Assembly (NCBI RefSeq): GCF_006714895.1
Contig: NZ_VFME01000001.1
Location: 1 to 64,000 of the forward strand
Source: Gramella sp. Hel_I_59
GTDB taxonomy: Bacteria > Bacteroidota > Bacteroidia > Flavobacteriales > Flavobacteriaceae
DNA length: 64,000 bases
Reading direction: 5' to 3'
Below are positions 1 through 9,320 of this stretch, in pieces; positions within the stretch are counted from its first letter, which is position 1; each line of letters opens with the position of its first letter. The notes under the pieces are model-generated. The model worked only from the letters and a program-made list of their open reading frames with translations. It was not told the origin of the DNA and did no database searches. Made by a program: the position numbers and the translations under genes.

Positions 1-1177
1 AGATAAAGCTCGAACTCATGCAAAAGCTTTAGAAGAAACTTTTGGAACAGATTTTAAAGAGACCTTAAAATCAGCTAAAGCATTTCAAAAGAGTTTGAAA
101 TAGAATTTTCTGAGGCTATGGACAAAATTGAAGCGGGTCTTATTAAAGGCGGTGCTGCTAATGATGAGTATTTTGATAGCATTCGAGAATATTCAACCTT
201 TTTCGCTCAGGCTGGGTATAGTGCTGAAGAATTTATTAATATCGTTAATACCGGTTTTGATCTGGGGATCTACCAGGACAAACTTCCTGACGCACTTAAA
301 GAAGCAGATCTCAGTTTAAAGGAGCAAACCAAGTCTACAAGAGATTCATTAGTTAAATGCCTTTGGAGCTCCGTTTACAGATGAGATTTTAGAAAAAGTT
401 CGCTCTGGTGAAATGACTACCAAGGATGCTTTAAAAGCGATCTCTGAGGAATCTGTTCGCACGAATATTAATGTCCAGCAAAACGCTCAACTTTCCGCTG
501 ATATTTTTCGCGGGGCAGGAGAGGACGCTGGGGGAGCTCTTAAGATATTCCAGGCAGTCAACAAATCTTATGAAGAACAAACAAAGGCTTTAACACCACT
601 AGAACAACAAATTAAGAATGTTGCCGATGCCAACAGAGAACTTGAAGAAGCTCAGGATAGAGCGCTAAAATCTGATAAATACATTGCATTTACTAATGAG
701 ATCGAAGTAAGCTGGATAAAGTTTAAAACCAGCTTTTTCAATGGTGTAGATGGATTACTTAACGGCTTGTTAGATGCAGATACGGCAATAAGAAAATTTT
801 TCTTTCAGACAGTTCAATATACTAAAACAGCATTTTCAGGCGAAGATGCAGACTGGGATAAAATTGGGGCACGATTCGACGAAATTGAAAGACGTAGAAG
901 AAAACTTGCAGAGCAGCAACAAAAAGAAGAACAGGAACGCCAAAAAAATGGATCTGGAGTTTCGGGAAATTCAGATAGCGGAGATGAATACCAGGCCGAA
1001 TTAGAAGCTGCTAAAAAAGCCGCTGAAAAACGTGCAGAAGATCTTCGAAAACTTGAAGATGATTTTTACAGGGAAAGAGAAAATAGGTTAGCAAAATCTA
1101 ATGAGGCAATGGCAATCCTGGAAAGAGACCGCCAGATTCAGGAAGCTAAGAATGCAGGTGCTAGTCAGGAATTTTAA
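1..1177 (+). pseudogene. Phage tail tape-measure protein, N-terminal and middle part, frameshifted
   Basis: The gene enters from beyond the left edge and is read in three successive frames. Frame one (from base 2) runs into a TAG near 103. Continuity resumes in another frame through 384, then a third frame runs 358-1177. The pieces join into one charged, helical protein if an A is added near 95-98, one A is removed near 355-357, and one A is added near 1170. The translation is rich in Glu, Lys, Ala and Arg with long predicted coiled coil at the end, as in tail tape-measure proteins, which set tail length and line the tail tube. Its position just before other tail genes supports this. True decay and homopolymer sequencing errors cannot be separated here. 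The family call rests on composition, size and context, not on a catalytic motif. Confidence 0.6.
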
Positions 1178-2367
1178 AGCAGATACAGGAAGAGAACCAG
1201 ATTAAGATTGATGAAGCAAAAAACAAAGATGAAGAAAAAGAACTGGAGAGAATCGCTGCATTTGAAGCGAGAAAGAAAGCCTTAAAAGATGAGATTGCTC
1301 TGAGTAATGCAGAAAGTGATAAAGAAAAAGATCTTTTAGCAGCTGAACAGAAATTTGAGGAAGAAGAGGCGAAGCTGGAAGCAGAAATAGAGCGTCTGGA
1401 ACTCGAGGAAACTCAAAAGAATGAGCTCAAAAAAATACTGAAAGAAAAGCAAGAAGCCGAAATAGCAGAGATTGAAGCGAGATATGATGCCATTAGAGCG
1501 AAAGAAGATGAACAGAATAAAGCTGCCCAGCTAAAAAGGGAACAACATTTTGCCAGGGAATCTGCTCGAGCAACAGAGACGCTAGAACGTGCAAAATCTG
1601 ATGCACAGCGGGCAGGTTTACAAATGTTAATGAGTTTTGCCGGTCAAAAATCTGGTGTCTACAAGGCTTTATTTCTTTTAGAAAAAGGATTGGCAATTAG
1701 CGAAATTATAAATAACGGAGCAAAAGGTATTGCTATCGCTAAGGCTAACCACGCTGCAGTTCCAGCAGTAATTCCTGGAACAATTTTACCTAACCCAACC
1801 TGGATGGTTTCCCTTCAAAATATGCTTACCAATGTTGCTTCTGTAAAATTAAATACAGGATTACAGCTGGCAGAAGTTGGAATGACTACCCTAAAAGGTG
1901 TTACTGGATTTGAAAAAGGAAAATATCCAGACTACATGGATGTAACCAGGACAGATGGTAAACGTTTCCGTGCGAGGAACATGGGAAATGCCGGTACCAG
2001 AATTGTAAACGAACCAACTTACTTCCGGGATAATGATTATCTAACGGGTGAAAACGGTACCGAGATGATCATAGATAATGCTGTATTCCGTCAACTGGAT
2101 CCACGTCTTATTAATGAGATCTTATATACCAGGCAGCGAGTAAAAGGTTTTGAAGGTGGAATGTACAAAAATCCTGCAGCCGCCGGTATGGGGCAGCAAA
2201 TGCCAACTTCAGATCCAGAACTAAAAGCCATGCTGCTCAAACTAATGCTAAGGCTGGATGAACCTATAGATGCCCGTGTAAATTGGGGATATGATGAAGC
2301 TGAAAAAGATGCAGAGCTTAAAGGTGAAATAGATAGCAGTAAAAACAACGGTAAAATTACCTCATGA
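1171..2367 (+). pseudogene. Phage tail tape-measure protein, C-terminal part
   Basis: This is one open frame from the third frameshift to the stop. It begins inside the gene and has no in-frame ATG before 1624. The first 150 codons are an almost pure charged coiled coil (Glu, Lys, Ala, Gln). Next comes a hydrophobic, Ala/Gly-rich stretch (about bases 1624-1900) that could be the membrane-active part of a tape measure. The last part, with many Asn and Gly, resembles C-terminal domains of tape-measure proteins in phages of Bacteroidota. The stop overlaps the start of the next gene by 4 bases (ATGA), which suggests translational coupling in a tail operon. Probably the same gene as the preceding fragment; alone it would lack a normal start. 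Confidence 0.6.
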
Positions 2368-4466
2368 TAGAATTATTACAGTCTCCAGATAAAAACAGGG
2401 TCATTGCAGATGGGAATGATACCGAGATATTATTGCAAGCGCGACAGGATCCAGATTATTTTGTGCGCGTAAAAGTCTTTATAAACGATGCAGCAGAGCC
2501 GTTCCTGGAACAAGGTTGGAGTAAAGATGAAAATGGTTTTTGCGAATTCAATTTAAAACATCTGTACCATTCTTATTTTATGAATGATACCGAGTGTACC
2601 TATACCACTGGATTCCATTCTAAAGAAGGTCTATTCAAGAAAGTCCAGGTAGTGGCAGAAGAGTACCAGATAGGAGCTTTGGTTCCAGTCGCTAGTCTTG
2701 AACTACCGCTATTCTATATTTTGAAAAATCACAGACCGGTACAGTTTAATGATGAATTGGAACTTCAGTTTCTTGGGCTTCCGCAGGAAAATATTAGCGT
2801 AGATAGAAATACCGGTTTTATTTTTCCCTTATACCTGCGCACCAATGAGCTATTAACGGTTTCTGTACGCAATGAACTCAATGAAGAAATTTATACCGAA
2901 GCCCTGGAAAACTTCCCGCTACAGCTCACGCAGTACGAAATCAATTTTCAAGATATAAACATCGCAGGTCTGGAATTTATATACGTAAGATTCAGTACTT
3001 CTGCAGGTGCCATCCAGAAGAAACTGGTATTTACAGATAAGTCATTATACCCTCCAAAAACTATCTTCTATCTTAATAATTATGGTTTTTACCTTTCAGC
3101 ATGCCTGTTTGGTCGCAAGGAAGATATCTCTACACTGTCTCCAAAATCGTATATGCAAAAAGATGGTACCAGGGTAACGTATGATGTAGAAGATACCAAA
3201 GAACTGGAGTTGTATTCTGGCTATGGCTATAAATCGGTAACAGCACTAATTCATGCGATCGCCACGAGCACAGATGTAAGAATGCAACTGGAAAATAGCT
3301 GGGAACGCGTGGAGAGTACCACCAAGAAAGTAATTCACCAGGTAGACAACCAATATGTATATGGAGACGCTTTAAGGTTCGACAGGGTAAATATTCCAAG
3401 TTTCACCAACAGGAATACGTATGCGATGGTACCGGAAATAATAGATATTGTAGCTACAGGCGACGAGAACGAATCTATAGAAATTAGCAAGGCAGCGTTT
3501 TTAACGGCCTACACCGCTATTCAACCGGCAACTGTCCTGCAAATTAGGGAAGTACCGGTAAATGGAAAAATAAGTTTTGTAGACGGTGCCGGCATTAAAG
3601 AACTATCAGATCTAGTGGCGAATAATCCGGATATTTTGCCATATAGTATTCCGCTATCAGATTTTGTGAAGTTTATCTACGAACCAGACCAGAGAAAAGA
3701 TGGGCTTCCACTCGACGAGATCGATTTTAAAATGGGAACAGAAGTAATATTGAGTAATACGGCTACCATTAACTATAACGTAAATGATATTCCAGATACA
3801 GATCTCCCTCCAGAAATTGTAGTAAACACGATCAAATACATTGCCCTGGACAATTCTAATAATGGTACCGGGCAGATAGACGCGACAGTAAATGTAGCTG
3901 AAGGTCACACAGCTACAATACTTTGGGAAGTTTTGGGAGGTGCGCCAATAACTTTTAATGATTCCAGCCTGGAAGACCCAACGCTGAGTTTAAGCAATGC
4001 CCAGGCAGATACTACGTACCAGGTTAAAATTACAGCGACAGACAACGTAAACGGTTTATCCAGTAGCAAAACGGTAAATGTCAATACAAGTTCTTTCCAG
4101 GTAAAAGTGGAGAAAATCAACTATCCCGAACAATCACAAAGTGAACAGGTTGATTTTAAATTTACAGGAGGGCAGCCCGGCGGACAGATAACATTTAAAT
4201 TCACGGTACTCATGTACATGATAGTTTTTGGAGGTGCCAGATACGTATTGTATAAATATGGGTTGCCAGATGAAGCCATAAAATATACGGGTTCTGAGGA
4301 TATTACTATAGACCTGGATGGGAATGGTGAATACTTACTACCGTGCCAGATTGTAAATGGTGCATTTTCTGAAGTTTCGGTAGAAGTAGAAATTATCGAT
4401 GCTGTAGACCCTCAAATTATCGATCCCAACCAATTCAAAGTAACCGAAAAATTCTCAGGAGCATAA
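2364..4466 (+). CDS. Putative phage tail structural protein with an Ig/PKD-like segment
   Basis: An intact 700-residue protein without signal peptide or membrane segment. It starts in a 4-base overlap with the tape-measure gene and ends directly before the next gene, so the three form one operon. Residues about 1-470 are beta-rich with no motif I recognise. Residues about 475-570 look like an Ig/PKD-type sandwich (alternating hydrophobics, an Asp/Asn-rich loop, a VKITATDN-type strand). By position after the tape measure it would be a distal-tail or tail-tip component, where such domains often help bind the host surface. The product name is inferred from context; I do not recognise the family. 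The frame is intact, unlike its upstream neighbour. Confidence 0.5.
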   Translation: MIELLQSPDKNRVIADGNDTEILLQARQDPDYFVRVKVFINDAAEPFLEQGWSKDENGFCEFNLKHLYHSYFMNDTECTYTTGFHSKEGLFKKVQVVAEEYQIGALVPVASLELPLFYILKNHRPVQFNDELELQFLGLPQENISVDRNTGFIFPLYLRTNELLTVSVRNELNEEIYTEALENFPLQLTQYEINFQDINIAGLEFIYVRFSTSAGAIQKKLVFTDKSLYPPKTIFYLNNYGFYLSACLFGRKEDISTLSPKSYMQKDGTRVTYDVEDTKELELYSGYGYKSVTALIHAIATSTDVRMQLENSWERVESTTKKVIHQVDNQYVYGDALRFDRVNIPSFTNRNTYAMVPEIIDIVATGDENESIEISKAAFLTAYTAIQPATVLQIREVPVNGKISFVDGAGIKELSDLVANNPDILPYSIPLSDFVKFIYEPDQRKDGLPLDEIDFKMGTEVILSNTATINYNVNDIPDTDLPPEIVVNTIKYIALDNSNNGTGQIDATVNVAEGHTATILWEVLGGAPITFNDSSLEDPTLSLSNAQADTTYQVKITATDNVNGLSSSKTVNVNTSSFQVKVEKINYPEQSQSEQVDFKFTGGQPGGQITFKFTVLMYMIVFGGARYVLYKYGLPDEAIKYTGSEDITIDLDGNGEYLLPCQIVNGAFSEVSVEVEIIDAVDPQIIDPNQFKVTEKFSGA

Positions 4467-6347
4467 ATGAAGTCATTCAGAATTATTACCAACGGAGTAG
4501 AATTAGATCACGTTCGTGAAGACGCAAAAATTCGCGAAGAAAACAGTTCCTTTTCCGGAGAAATTAAGGTGAAGCATAATACCAGGCCTTTAAGAATTAT
4601 AGAGAATAGCAACACGCTTAAAGCGATGGGTGAGTTCGAAATTCATTCTGCAGGGAAACGAAAATATTTTAGATCATTGGTGGTAATAGGAGCGATTCGT
4701 CAAAACGCTGTAATTACACAACTGGAGAAATTGAATGGATTCAGGAAGTGTGATTTAAAGTTTGGCTCTGAAGTGAATGAGATCATGGATAAACCGATTG
4801 CTTCTTTCTTTCCGAAATTTAGTGTGATTGGTTCACCATTCCCAGAAAATTATAAATCAGAAGCTTCCCAGGAATATGGACATCAGCAAGCCTGGGTCAA
4901 TCATGCAGAATTCATATCTAGAAAAATTTATCCTGAAGTAAAATGGCAACTTCCAGAAATTAGGTATCAGAATAAATTCGGTACAGATCTCAAAAGTGAT
5001 GATCCACATTTTTTCTATCGTGGTCAAATTAACGGGCGGGACCTCGAAGGCTTAACGAAGAATTACCTTGTTTCAAACTCCAAGTATTTTACCGTACACA
5101 ATAACAATGTCATTGCTCCGCATGTATTTTGGCTTGCTCCTATAGAATACGCTTTCGATTCGCTAGGATATAAACTCACCGGTTCGGTTCCGTTTCATCC
5201 ATTCTTCAAAAGGTTGCTAATGGTTCCAGAGAATGACAATATGGTGAAAATTCCTAGGAAGCCACCAGGTGAGCCACTGGACATTACTTCAGTTCCCTGG
5301 GAGCAGGACTTCGTAAATGGAGTGGTAGATGGTATTCCCTACAGAACCTATGTGAAGAAAATAGAATTTACACCTGTAAATGCCGGTGAGCATGTATTGC
5401 GCTACGATATGTTTATCCAGGGAAATAACTTTCATGGAGTACAAATAGAACAGGCTGGGTTTTTAATTGCAAATGATTCTCGACTTTATGGTGGCACCTT
5501 AGAAGGAACTTTAAATTTTAACGTAGAAGAACCTGAACAAGATCAGCCGTTCCCAACATATACCTTCATATACCACAGCTTTGATAAATTCATTCCTGCC
5601 GAATTTGAAATAGGCTGGTACCAGGATCTTAGTGAACTCGATTTCTATGACATGCATCCCACCGTAGATTTCAGCCGGTATATTCCAGATTGGAATGTAG
5701 CAGATTACCTGAATAAATTTGCAACACTGTTCAACCTAAAGATTGATATTGATGATATTGAGAAAAGTATAGCCATTAATTTCAATGAAGAAGATTATTT
5801 AAAACACGGGAAAGTGGTGCCTATATTTAAAAGTCTTTATATAGCCCAACCTAAAAATATAGAAGCTGAAAGTTATTTCCTGAAGTATGCAAATAATACA
5901 GACCTGGGAAAATTCCAGGCTAACCATGAGGATGTAGAAAATGATGAGAACACTCAAAAGATCGAAACCGCATTTAAATATATTCCATGGCGGGTTCGAA
6001 CTTCTGAAATGTCACAGGAGATCGAAGATAGAGATGGTGTAGGATTAGTACTTTACGATCCCGCCTTTCATCCTGGTACCGTAATTAGTTTTGAAGGTAC
6101 CAATTTAAGTATACCTGGAGAAGGAGGAATCTTTGAAAGCTTCCACAAGCGATGGATATTTTTTAAGCTGAACGCCGCAAATATCACCTTGAAAGGACCC
6201 TTCTCTAAAACCGAATTATACCAGATATCGAAATATAAAAAGATCATGGTAGACGGGCAGCTCTACCTGGTAAAAGCGATTGATTATTCAGAAAATAGCC
6301 TTTCCCTTTTTGAAACTGAGCTTGAAGTTGCTTCTGTGAGTTATTAG
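4467..6347 (+). CDS. Putative phage tail/baseplate protein
   Basis: An intact 626-residue protein whose ATG follows the previous stop with no gap (TAA-ATG). It has no signal peptide or transmembrane segment. It is rich in aromatic residues and mixed alpha/beta in character. As the last large gene of the tail operon it could be a baseplate hub or tail-fibre attachment protein. No catalytic motif, collagen-like repeat or lytic domain is visible. The family is not recognised; the call comes only from the neighbourhood. It faces the minus-strand integrase operon across a short gap holding an inverted repeat. Confidence 0.45.
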   Translation: MKSFRIITNGVELDHVREDAKIREENSSFSGEIKVKHNTRPLRIIENSNTLKAMGEFEIHSAGKRKYFRSLVVIGAIRQNAVITQLEKLNGFRKCDLKFGSEVNEIMDKPIASFFPKFSVIGSPFPENYKSEASQEYGHQQAWVNHAEFISRKIYPEVKWQLPEIRYQNKFGTDLKSDDPHFFYRGQINGRDLEGLTKNYLVSNSKYFTVHNNNVIAPHVFWLAPIEYAFDSLGYKLTGSVPFHPFFKRLLMVPENDNMVKIPRKPPGEPLDITSVPWEQDFVNGVVDGIPYRTYVKKIEFTPVNAGEHVLRYDMFIQGNNFHGVQIEQAGFLIANDSRLYGGTLEGTLNFNVEEPEQDQPFPTYTFIYHSFDKFIPAEFEIGWYQDLSELDFYDMHPTVDFSRYIPDWNVADYLNKFATLFNLKIDIDDIEKSIAINFNEEDYLKHGKVVPIFKSLYIAQPKNIEAESYFLKYANNTDLGKFQANHEDVENDENTQKIETAFKYIPWRVRTSEMSQEIEDRDGVGLVLYDPAFHPGTVISFEGTNLSIPGEGGIFESFHKRWIFFKLNAANITLKGPFSKTELYQISKYKKIMVDGQLYLVKAIDYSENSLSLFETELEVASVSY

Positions 6348-6368
6348 TATATAATTAATTCTGCCGTT

Positions 6369-6406
6369 GAAGGAAAGCTACTTATCGCGAATATTCACTT
6401 TCCTTC
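6369..6406. terminator. Inverted repeat between convergent operons, possible terminator
   Basis: GAAGGAAAG (6369-6377) is perfectly complementary to CTTTCCTTC (6398-6406), with a 20-base loop. It lies 22 bases past the last tail gene and between that operon and the end of the minus-strand integrase operon. There is no long T-run on either side, so classical intrinsic termination is uncertain; a transcript-end stabilising hairpin is equally possible. Confidence 0.35.
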
Positions 6407-6472
6407 CAGACTTGCAGATTAACGCCTGTAAAGTCTATAGAGGTAAATTTACCTTTTATCGTCATCCTGAAC

Positions 6473-6619
6473 TTAATCAGGGTCTTGTTTTATAAAGTAT
6501 TGGTTGATCAATTTGCCATCTTGAAATAAAAGAACATGAGAAAAAGATTCCTTCTTAGCAGGAAGAACACCTTCAGGAAGATTTAATGTGATGCCGTCAT
6601 CATATTTAAATTTCGCCAT
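6473..6619 (-). CDS. Small hypothetical protein of 48 residues
   Basis: A short frame reads from an ATG at 6619 to a TAA at 6473-6475. The translation begins MAKFKYDDGI and ends YFIKQDPD. It starts 2 bases after the stop of the 108-residue gene upstream, so the spacing fits the last gene of the integrase operon. The product is soluble, with mixed charge, no Cys, no membrane segment and no recognised motif. Evidence for coding is the tight spacing and protein-like composition. It may be an accessory or modulator protein of the element. It is easily missed because of its length. Confidence 0.5.
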   Translation of the reverse strand: MAKFKYDDGITLNLPEGVLPAKKESFSHVLLFQDGKLINQYFIKQDPD

Positions 6620-6621
6620 AA

Positions 6622-6948
6622 TTAGCTATCTAGTTTTAAGATGACTGATTCTAACAATGGTATTATATCTCTCTTGTCAGTACCAACTAATGCAGATTTA
6701 ATATGTTTTAATTGAGAGCATATTTCCCACATTTCTTTATTATCGAAAGCATGGATAGAACATTCTGCTCTAAATTTTGGAGCATCAAGTAAAATCAAAT
6801 CATCACCCACAATGGTGGATTCTATATTACGTAATTCTAATTTAGGATAAAATGCTTCAGCTAATTTTCGTGATGCAAATTCTTTTATTTTTTCTTCTCG
6901 TGGAATTTCTTCATGAAAATCTATGTTTAATTGAAAATTGTATTTCAT
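6622..6948 (-). CDS. Hypothetical protein of 108 residues
   Basis: Soluble, mixed alpha/beta protein with no signal peptide. The sequence pattern (an N-terminal beta strand, a basic helix, then strands rich in Ile and Leu, then a C-terminal helix) gives no recognisable family. The start ATG is 2 bases from the stop of the zinc-ribbon-like gene upstream and its stop is 2 bases from the 48-residue gene. It is therefore part of the same minus-strand operon that begins with the integrase. Function is unknown; as cargo or a moron gene of the element it may act in defence, regulation or excision, but nothing in the sequence selects among these. Confidence 0.6.
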   Translation of the reverse strand: MKYNFQLNIDFHEEIPREEKIKEFASRKLAEAFYPKLELRNIESTIVGDDLILLDAPKFRAECSIHAFDNKEMWEICSQLKHIKSALVGTDKRDIIPLLESVILKLDS

Positions 6949-6950
6949 AG

Positions 6951-7580
6951 TTAATTCTTTTGAGTAAAATAATATTGATCACCGCCAATTTTTTCAGAAA
7001 ATTCCAAAGTGATCCCTTTATACGAAGTCGTTCCCTTCGGGAAATAATACCTGGCGATTTCTGGTAAAATAGCTTTGAATTTTTCTTCTTTGCCGGGGAA
7101 CTTTTGAAGGCATTCATCTAAAAACTGTGGCGCAGTTAGGGTCTTAGGAAAAACACCTGGGGAGTTTTTTAGAAAACTATCCAGTTCATCCCGAACCTTC
7201 ATCCAATCACCTGGCGCTTTGCTAGGTTCTATAATTTCAGGCTTTCCCTCTCCAGCTATACAGCCCTTGGTAATCTCATCATGATCAAAAATTACGATAT
7301 CATTTTTGAATGCTGGATAACTTACAACTTTTCCGGGTTCTGCCACCACTTGCTCTTCATCTAATTTAATGGGTTCCATAGCACCACCAGATAACTGAGA
7401 ATCTTCAGGACTCAATGCTGTTACCTCAATTTTATCTGAAAGCTTGTAAATTTTTTTACAGTTTCCGCAGGCAATTTCATAGGCAAAATAACCATCATAG
7501 TGATTCGCTTCACCACATGAACACGTAAAGTCCAGGCAGATATCGGTATTTTTAAATTGCATGAATGCTTCCATACCCAA
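6951..7580 (-). CDS. Hypothetical protein with a putative zinc ribbon
   Basis: 209 residues from the first ATG. Two later in-frame ATGs (residues 3 and 7) are possible starts, and the third would put the protein start at MQFKNTDICL. Near the N-terminus a pair of cysteines (FTCSCG) is followed about 17 residues later by ACGNCK, a Cys-x-Cys plus Cys-x-x-Cys arrangement typical of a small zinc ribbon. The rest is acidic and Pro-rich in the middle, with a helical then beta C-terminus. No signal peptide. It belongs to the integrase operon. A nucleic-acid or protein-binding role is only inferred from the ribbon; I do not recognise the family. Confidence 0.6.
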   Translation of the reverse strand: MGMEAFMQFKNTDICLDFTCSCGEANHYDGYFAYEIACGNCKKIYKLSDKIEVTALSPEDSQLSGGAMEPIKLDEEQVVAEPGKVVSYPAFKNDIVIFDHDEITKGCIAGEGKPEIIEPSKAPGDWMKVRDELDSFLKNSPGVFPKTLTAPQFLDECLQKFPGKEEKFKAILPEIARYYFPKGTTSYKGITLEFSEKIGGDQYYFTQKN

Positions 7581-7606
7581 ATATAAAAAATTAACCTATA
7601 AGTTAA

Positions 7607-7912
7607 TTAACTGGGCTTTGCATGAATATCCTGCATCCTTTTACTCCAGTGCTCATTGGTTTTAAACTTTGTATTATGATCATAGAAATAGCCTACACTC
7701 TCCCCTTGATCATAAGGTCCGTTGTAGTTCCATTGGATGCTTCTGGTAAGTTTATCCTGGTTTTCCAAAATAACACAATCTTCCAGATCTTCCGGATACT
7801 TCAAAAAACGCAGTTCAAAAGCTTTCTTTATTTGATCTTCGGTTCCTTCAGGAATTTCCAGTTTCTTTACAATGCTTCGGTTAAACCGGGTGCCTATATA
7901 TGATTTCTCCAT
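7607..7912 (-). CDS. Hypothetical protein of 101 residues, second gene of the integrase operon
   Basis: Small soluble protein, basic at the N-terminus and rich in aromatic residues at the C-terminus. It starts 10 bases after the integrase stop and has an AGGAAGG purine tract directly before its ATG, unusually good for this type of genome. Position next to the integrase is where recombination directionality factors or element regulators often sit. However, there is no clear helix-turn-helix or winged-helix pattern, so this is only a possibility. No homologous family recognised. Confidence 0.55.
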   Translation of the reverse strand: MEKSYIGTRFNRSIVKKLEIPEGTEDQIKKAFELRFLKYPEDLEDCVILENQDKLTRSIQWNYNGPYDQGESVGYFYDHNTKFKTNEHWSKRMQDIHAKPS

Positions 7913-7922
7913 CCTTCCTAAT

Positions 7923-9212
7923 TTAAATATCTATTGAGTAAACGTCAGAATGATCTGGAGGTAACGCATAACTATATTGCCTGAGGTATTTTTTCACCCC
8001 TTCAATAGAACGGTGGCCAGTATGCCCCATTAATTTCGGATAGATTTCATGCTCGGCTAATCCGTCATTTAAATAGCTCTGGTAAAGATCCATGATAGCG
8101 GTATGCCTGATGCTGTACAAACCGTACTCCCTCCCGAAACCTAGTTTGTTTTTCACTTCAGAAAACCTACGCCCCATCGTGTCTACTTTGGTCTTCAGCT
8201 TTTTCGGTTCCCAGACGCCCGGCTCATTCCAATAAGTGAATACATGGTAATGTCCAGGCTTCCCCTTAATATCCAGAGCCTGTATCGCAGGTTTAATCTT
8301 TTCAATAATTCTTCTTCTGGACCTGCTTTCAGTTTTAGTTTTTACTTCCAGCAACCAGTCTTCAGTATTAAGATCTTGGATGCGCAGTCGTAAAACTTCC
8401 CTTGGCCGCAGTAATGCATAAAATATGAGCTGTACAATGGGGATCATATAGGGATCGTCGCTGGACAGCGTCTTGATCACTTTCACTAATTCTTCCGGAG
8501 TAAACGCTTTATTGTTTTGCGGATCCTCATCTTCCAGCGGAATCCCAATAATGAAGTTATCATTAATGAGCCGCTCATTTTTCATAGTGCTGAAAAGTGC
8601 AGAAAGCGAACGTTTATGGTTGTTAATAGAAGTACCGCTTAACGGCTGCTTATCATCTTTGATATACTCAAAACGCAGCCAGTCCCAAAACTCATAAAAA
8701 TGATCGATCCCAAATTGCTTTACATCCATTCCCGAAATTCCGTTTGTAGAGCTCCACTCATTAAACCGGTCCAGGTGAAACTTATAGCCGTCCACGGTGG
8801 GCTGGCTCTTTCCCTTCTTCTTAATGTCGAAGGCATATTGTAGAGCATCTTTTAATGAAACAATTTTCTTTCGCCTACTACTACCTGAAATGCTTTTGGT
8901 TTCCGGGTTCCAGCCTTTCTTTAAAGCTTCGTGATATTGTTCTGCCATTAAATTCCCTGCAGCTTTCCGTTCTTTGACGGTTTTGAGGTAGTTCAGATTT
9001 CTCTTAAATCTAGGTTGGTAATCGAAAGGACCTTCAGGATTTTTACGCCACCAGAAGTAGACATACCAGTACTGCCCAGGAGCTACAGAAGGTTTTCCAT
9101 CTACTTTGGGTGTAAACAATTTTGGTTTAGAGTATCGTTTCTTTGCCACGAATATTTCTAAGCTACTGTGATCGTTTCTGTGTACGACTTTTATTGGATC
9201 GCTTTTTTTCAT
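7923..9212 (-). CDS. Tyrosine recombinase/integrase
   Basis: Site-specific recombinase that would integrate and excise the element. The frame is open further upstream to 9302, but that extension translates the tRNA-Leu and its terminator. The ATG at 9212 (MKKSDPIKVV) is chosen, giving 429 residues. An N-terminal SAM-like core-binding region (about 130-240) is followed by the catalytic domain. Visible active-site motifs are the first Arg in LLRPREVLRLR, the second Arg in LYSIRHTA, the His in LMGHTGHRS and the nucleophile Tyr in KKYLRQY. The first His of the usual HxxR motif is Tyr here, a variant I believe is common in Bacteroidota integrases. It lies immediately downstream of a tRNA gene, a classic integrase position. 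Confidence 0.93.
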   Translation of the reverse strand: MKKSDPIKVVHRNDHSSLEIFVAKKRYSKPKLFTPKVDGKPSVAPGQYWYVYFWWRKNPEGPFDYQPRFKRNLNYLKTVKERKAAGNLMAEQYHEALKKGWNPETKSISGSSRRKKIVSLKDALQYAFDIKKKGKSQPTVDGYKFHLDRFNEWSSTNGISGMDVKQFGIDHFYEFWDWLRFEYIKDDKQPLSGTSINNHKRSLSALFSTMKNERLINDNFIIGIPLEDEDPQNNKAFTPEELVKVIKTLSSDDPYMIPIVQLIFYALLRPREVLRLRIQDLNTEDWLLEVKTKTESRSRRRIIEKIKPAIQALDIKGKPGHYHVFTYWNEPGVWEPKKLKTKVDTMGRRFSEVKNKLGFGREYGLYSIRHTAIMDLYQSYLNDGLAEHEIYPKLMGHTGHRSIEGVKKYLRQYSYALPPDHSDVYSIDI

Positions 9213-9239
9213 AATGAAAATGGCAGCGAAAAAAACTAA

Positions 9240-9265
9240 AAAACCCCTGTGTTTGCAGGGGTTTT
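9240..9265 (-). terminator. Intrinsic terminator of tRNA-Leu
   Basis: On the minus strand a stem AAAACCCCTG/CAGGGGTTTT with a 6-base loop ends in a T-run, 10 bases after the tRNA discriminator base. It would stop tRNA transcription before the integrase start at 9212. It also shows that the longer integrase frame is not coding. Confidence 0.8.
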
Positions 9266-9275
9266 CAAAGTCTAG

Positions 9276-9320
9276 TACTCGAGGCGGGAATCGAACCCGC
9301 ACTTCCGAAAAAACTGGATT
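9276..9320. other. Predicted attachment site (right-hand junction) in the tRNA-Leu 3' half
   Basis: Elements with tyrosine integrases commonly recombine in the T-arm and 3' end of a tRNA and restore it. Here the integrase gene points away from the tRNA 3' end and phage tail genes follow, so the junction should lie in or just past this stretch. The other attachment copy is outside the window, so the core sequence cannot be defined. Confidence 0.45.

Noticed and set aside
9213..9302. Extended N-terminus of the integrase
   Set aside because: It translates the tRNA-Leu 3' end and its terminator; the ATG at 9212 is the natural start.
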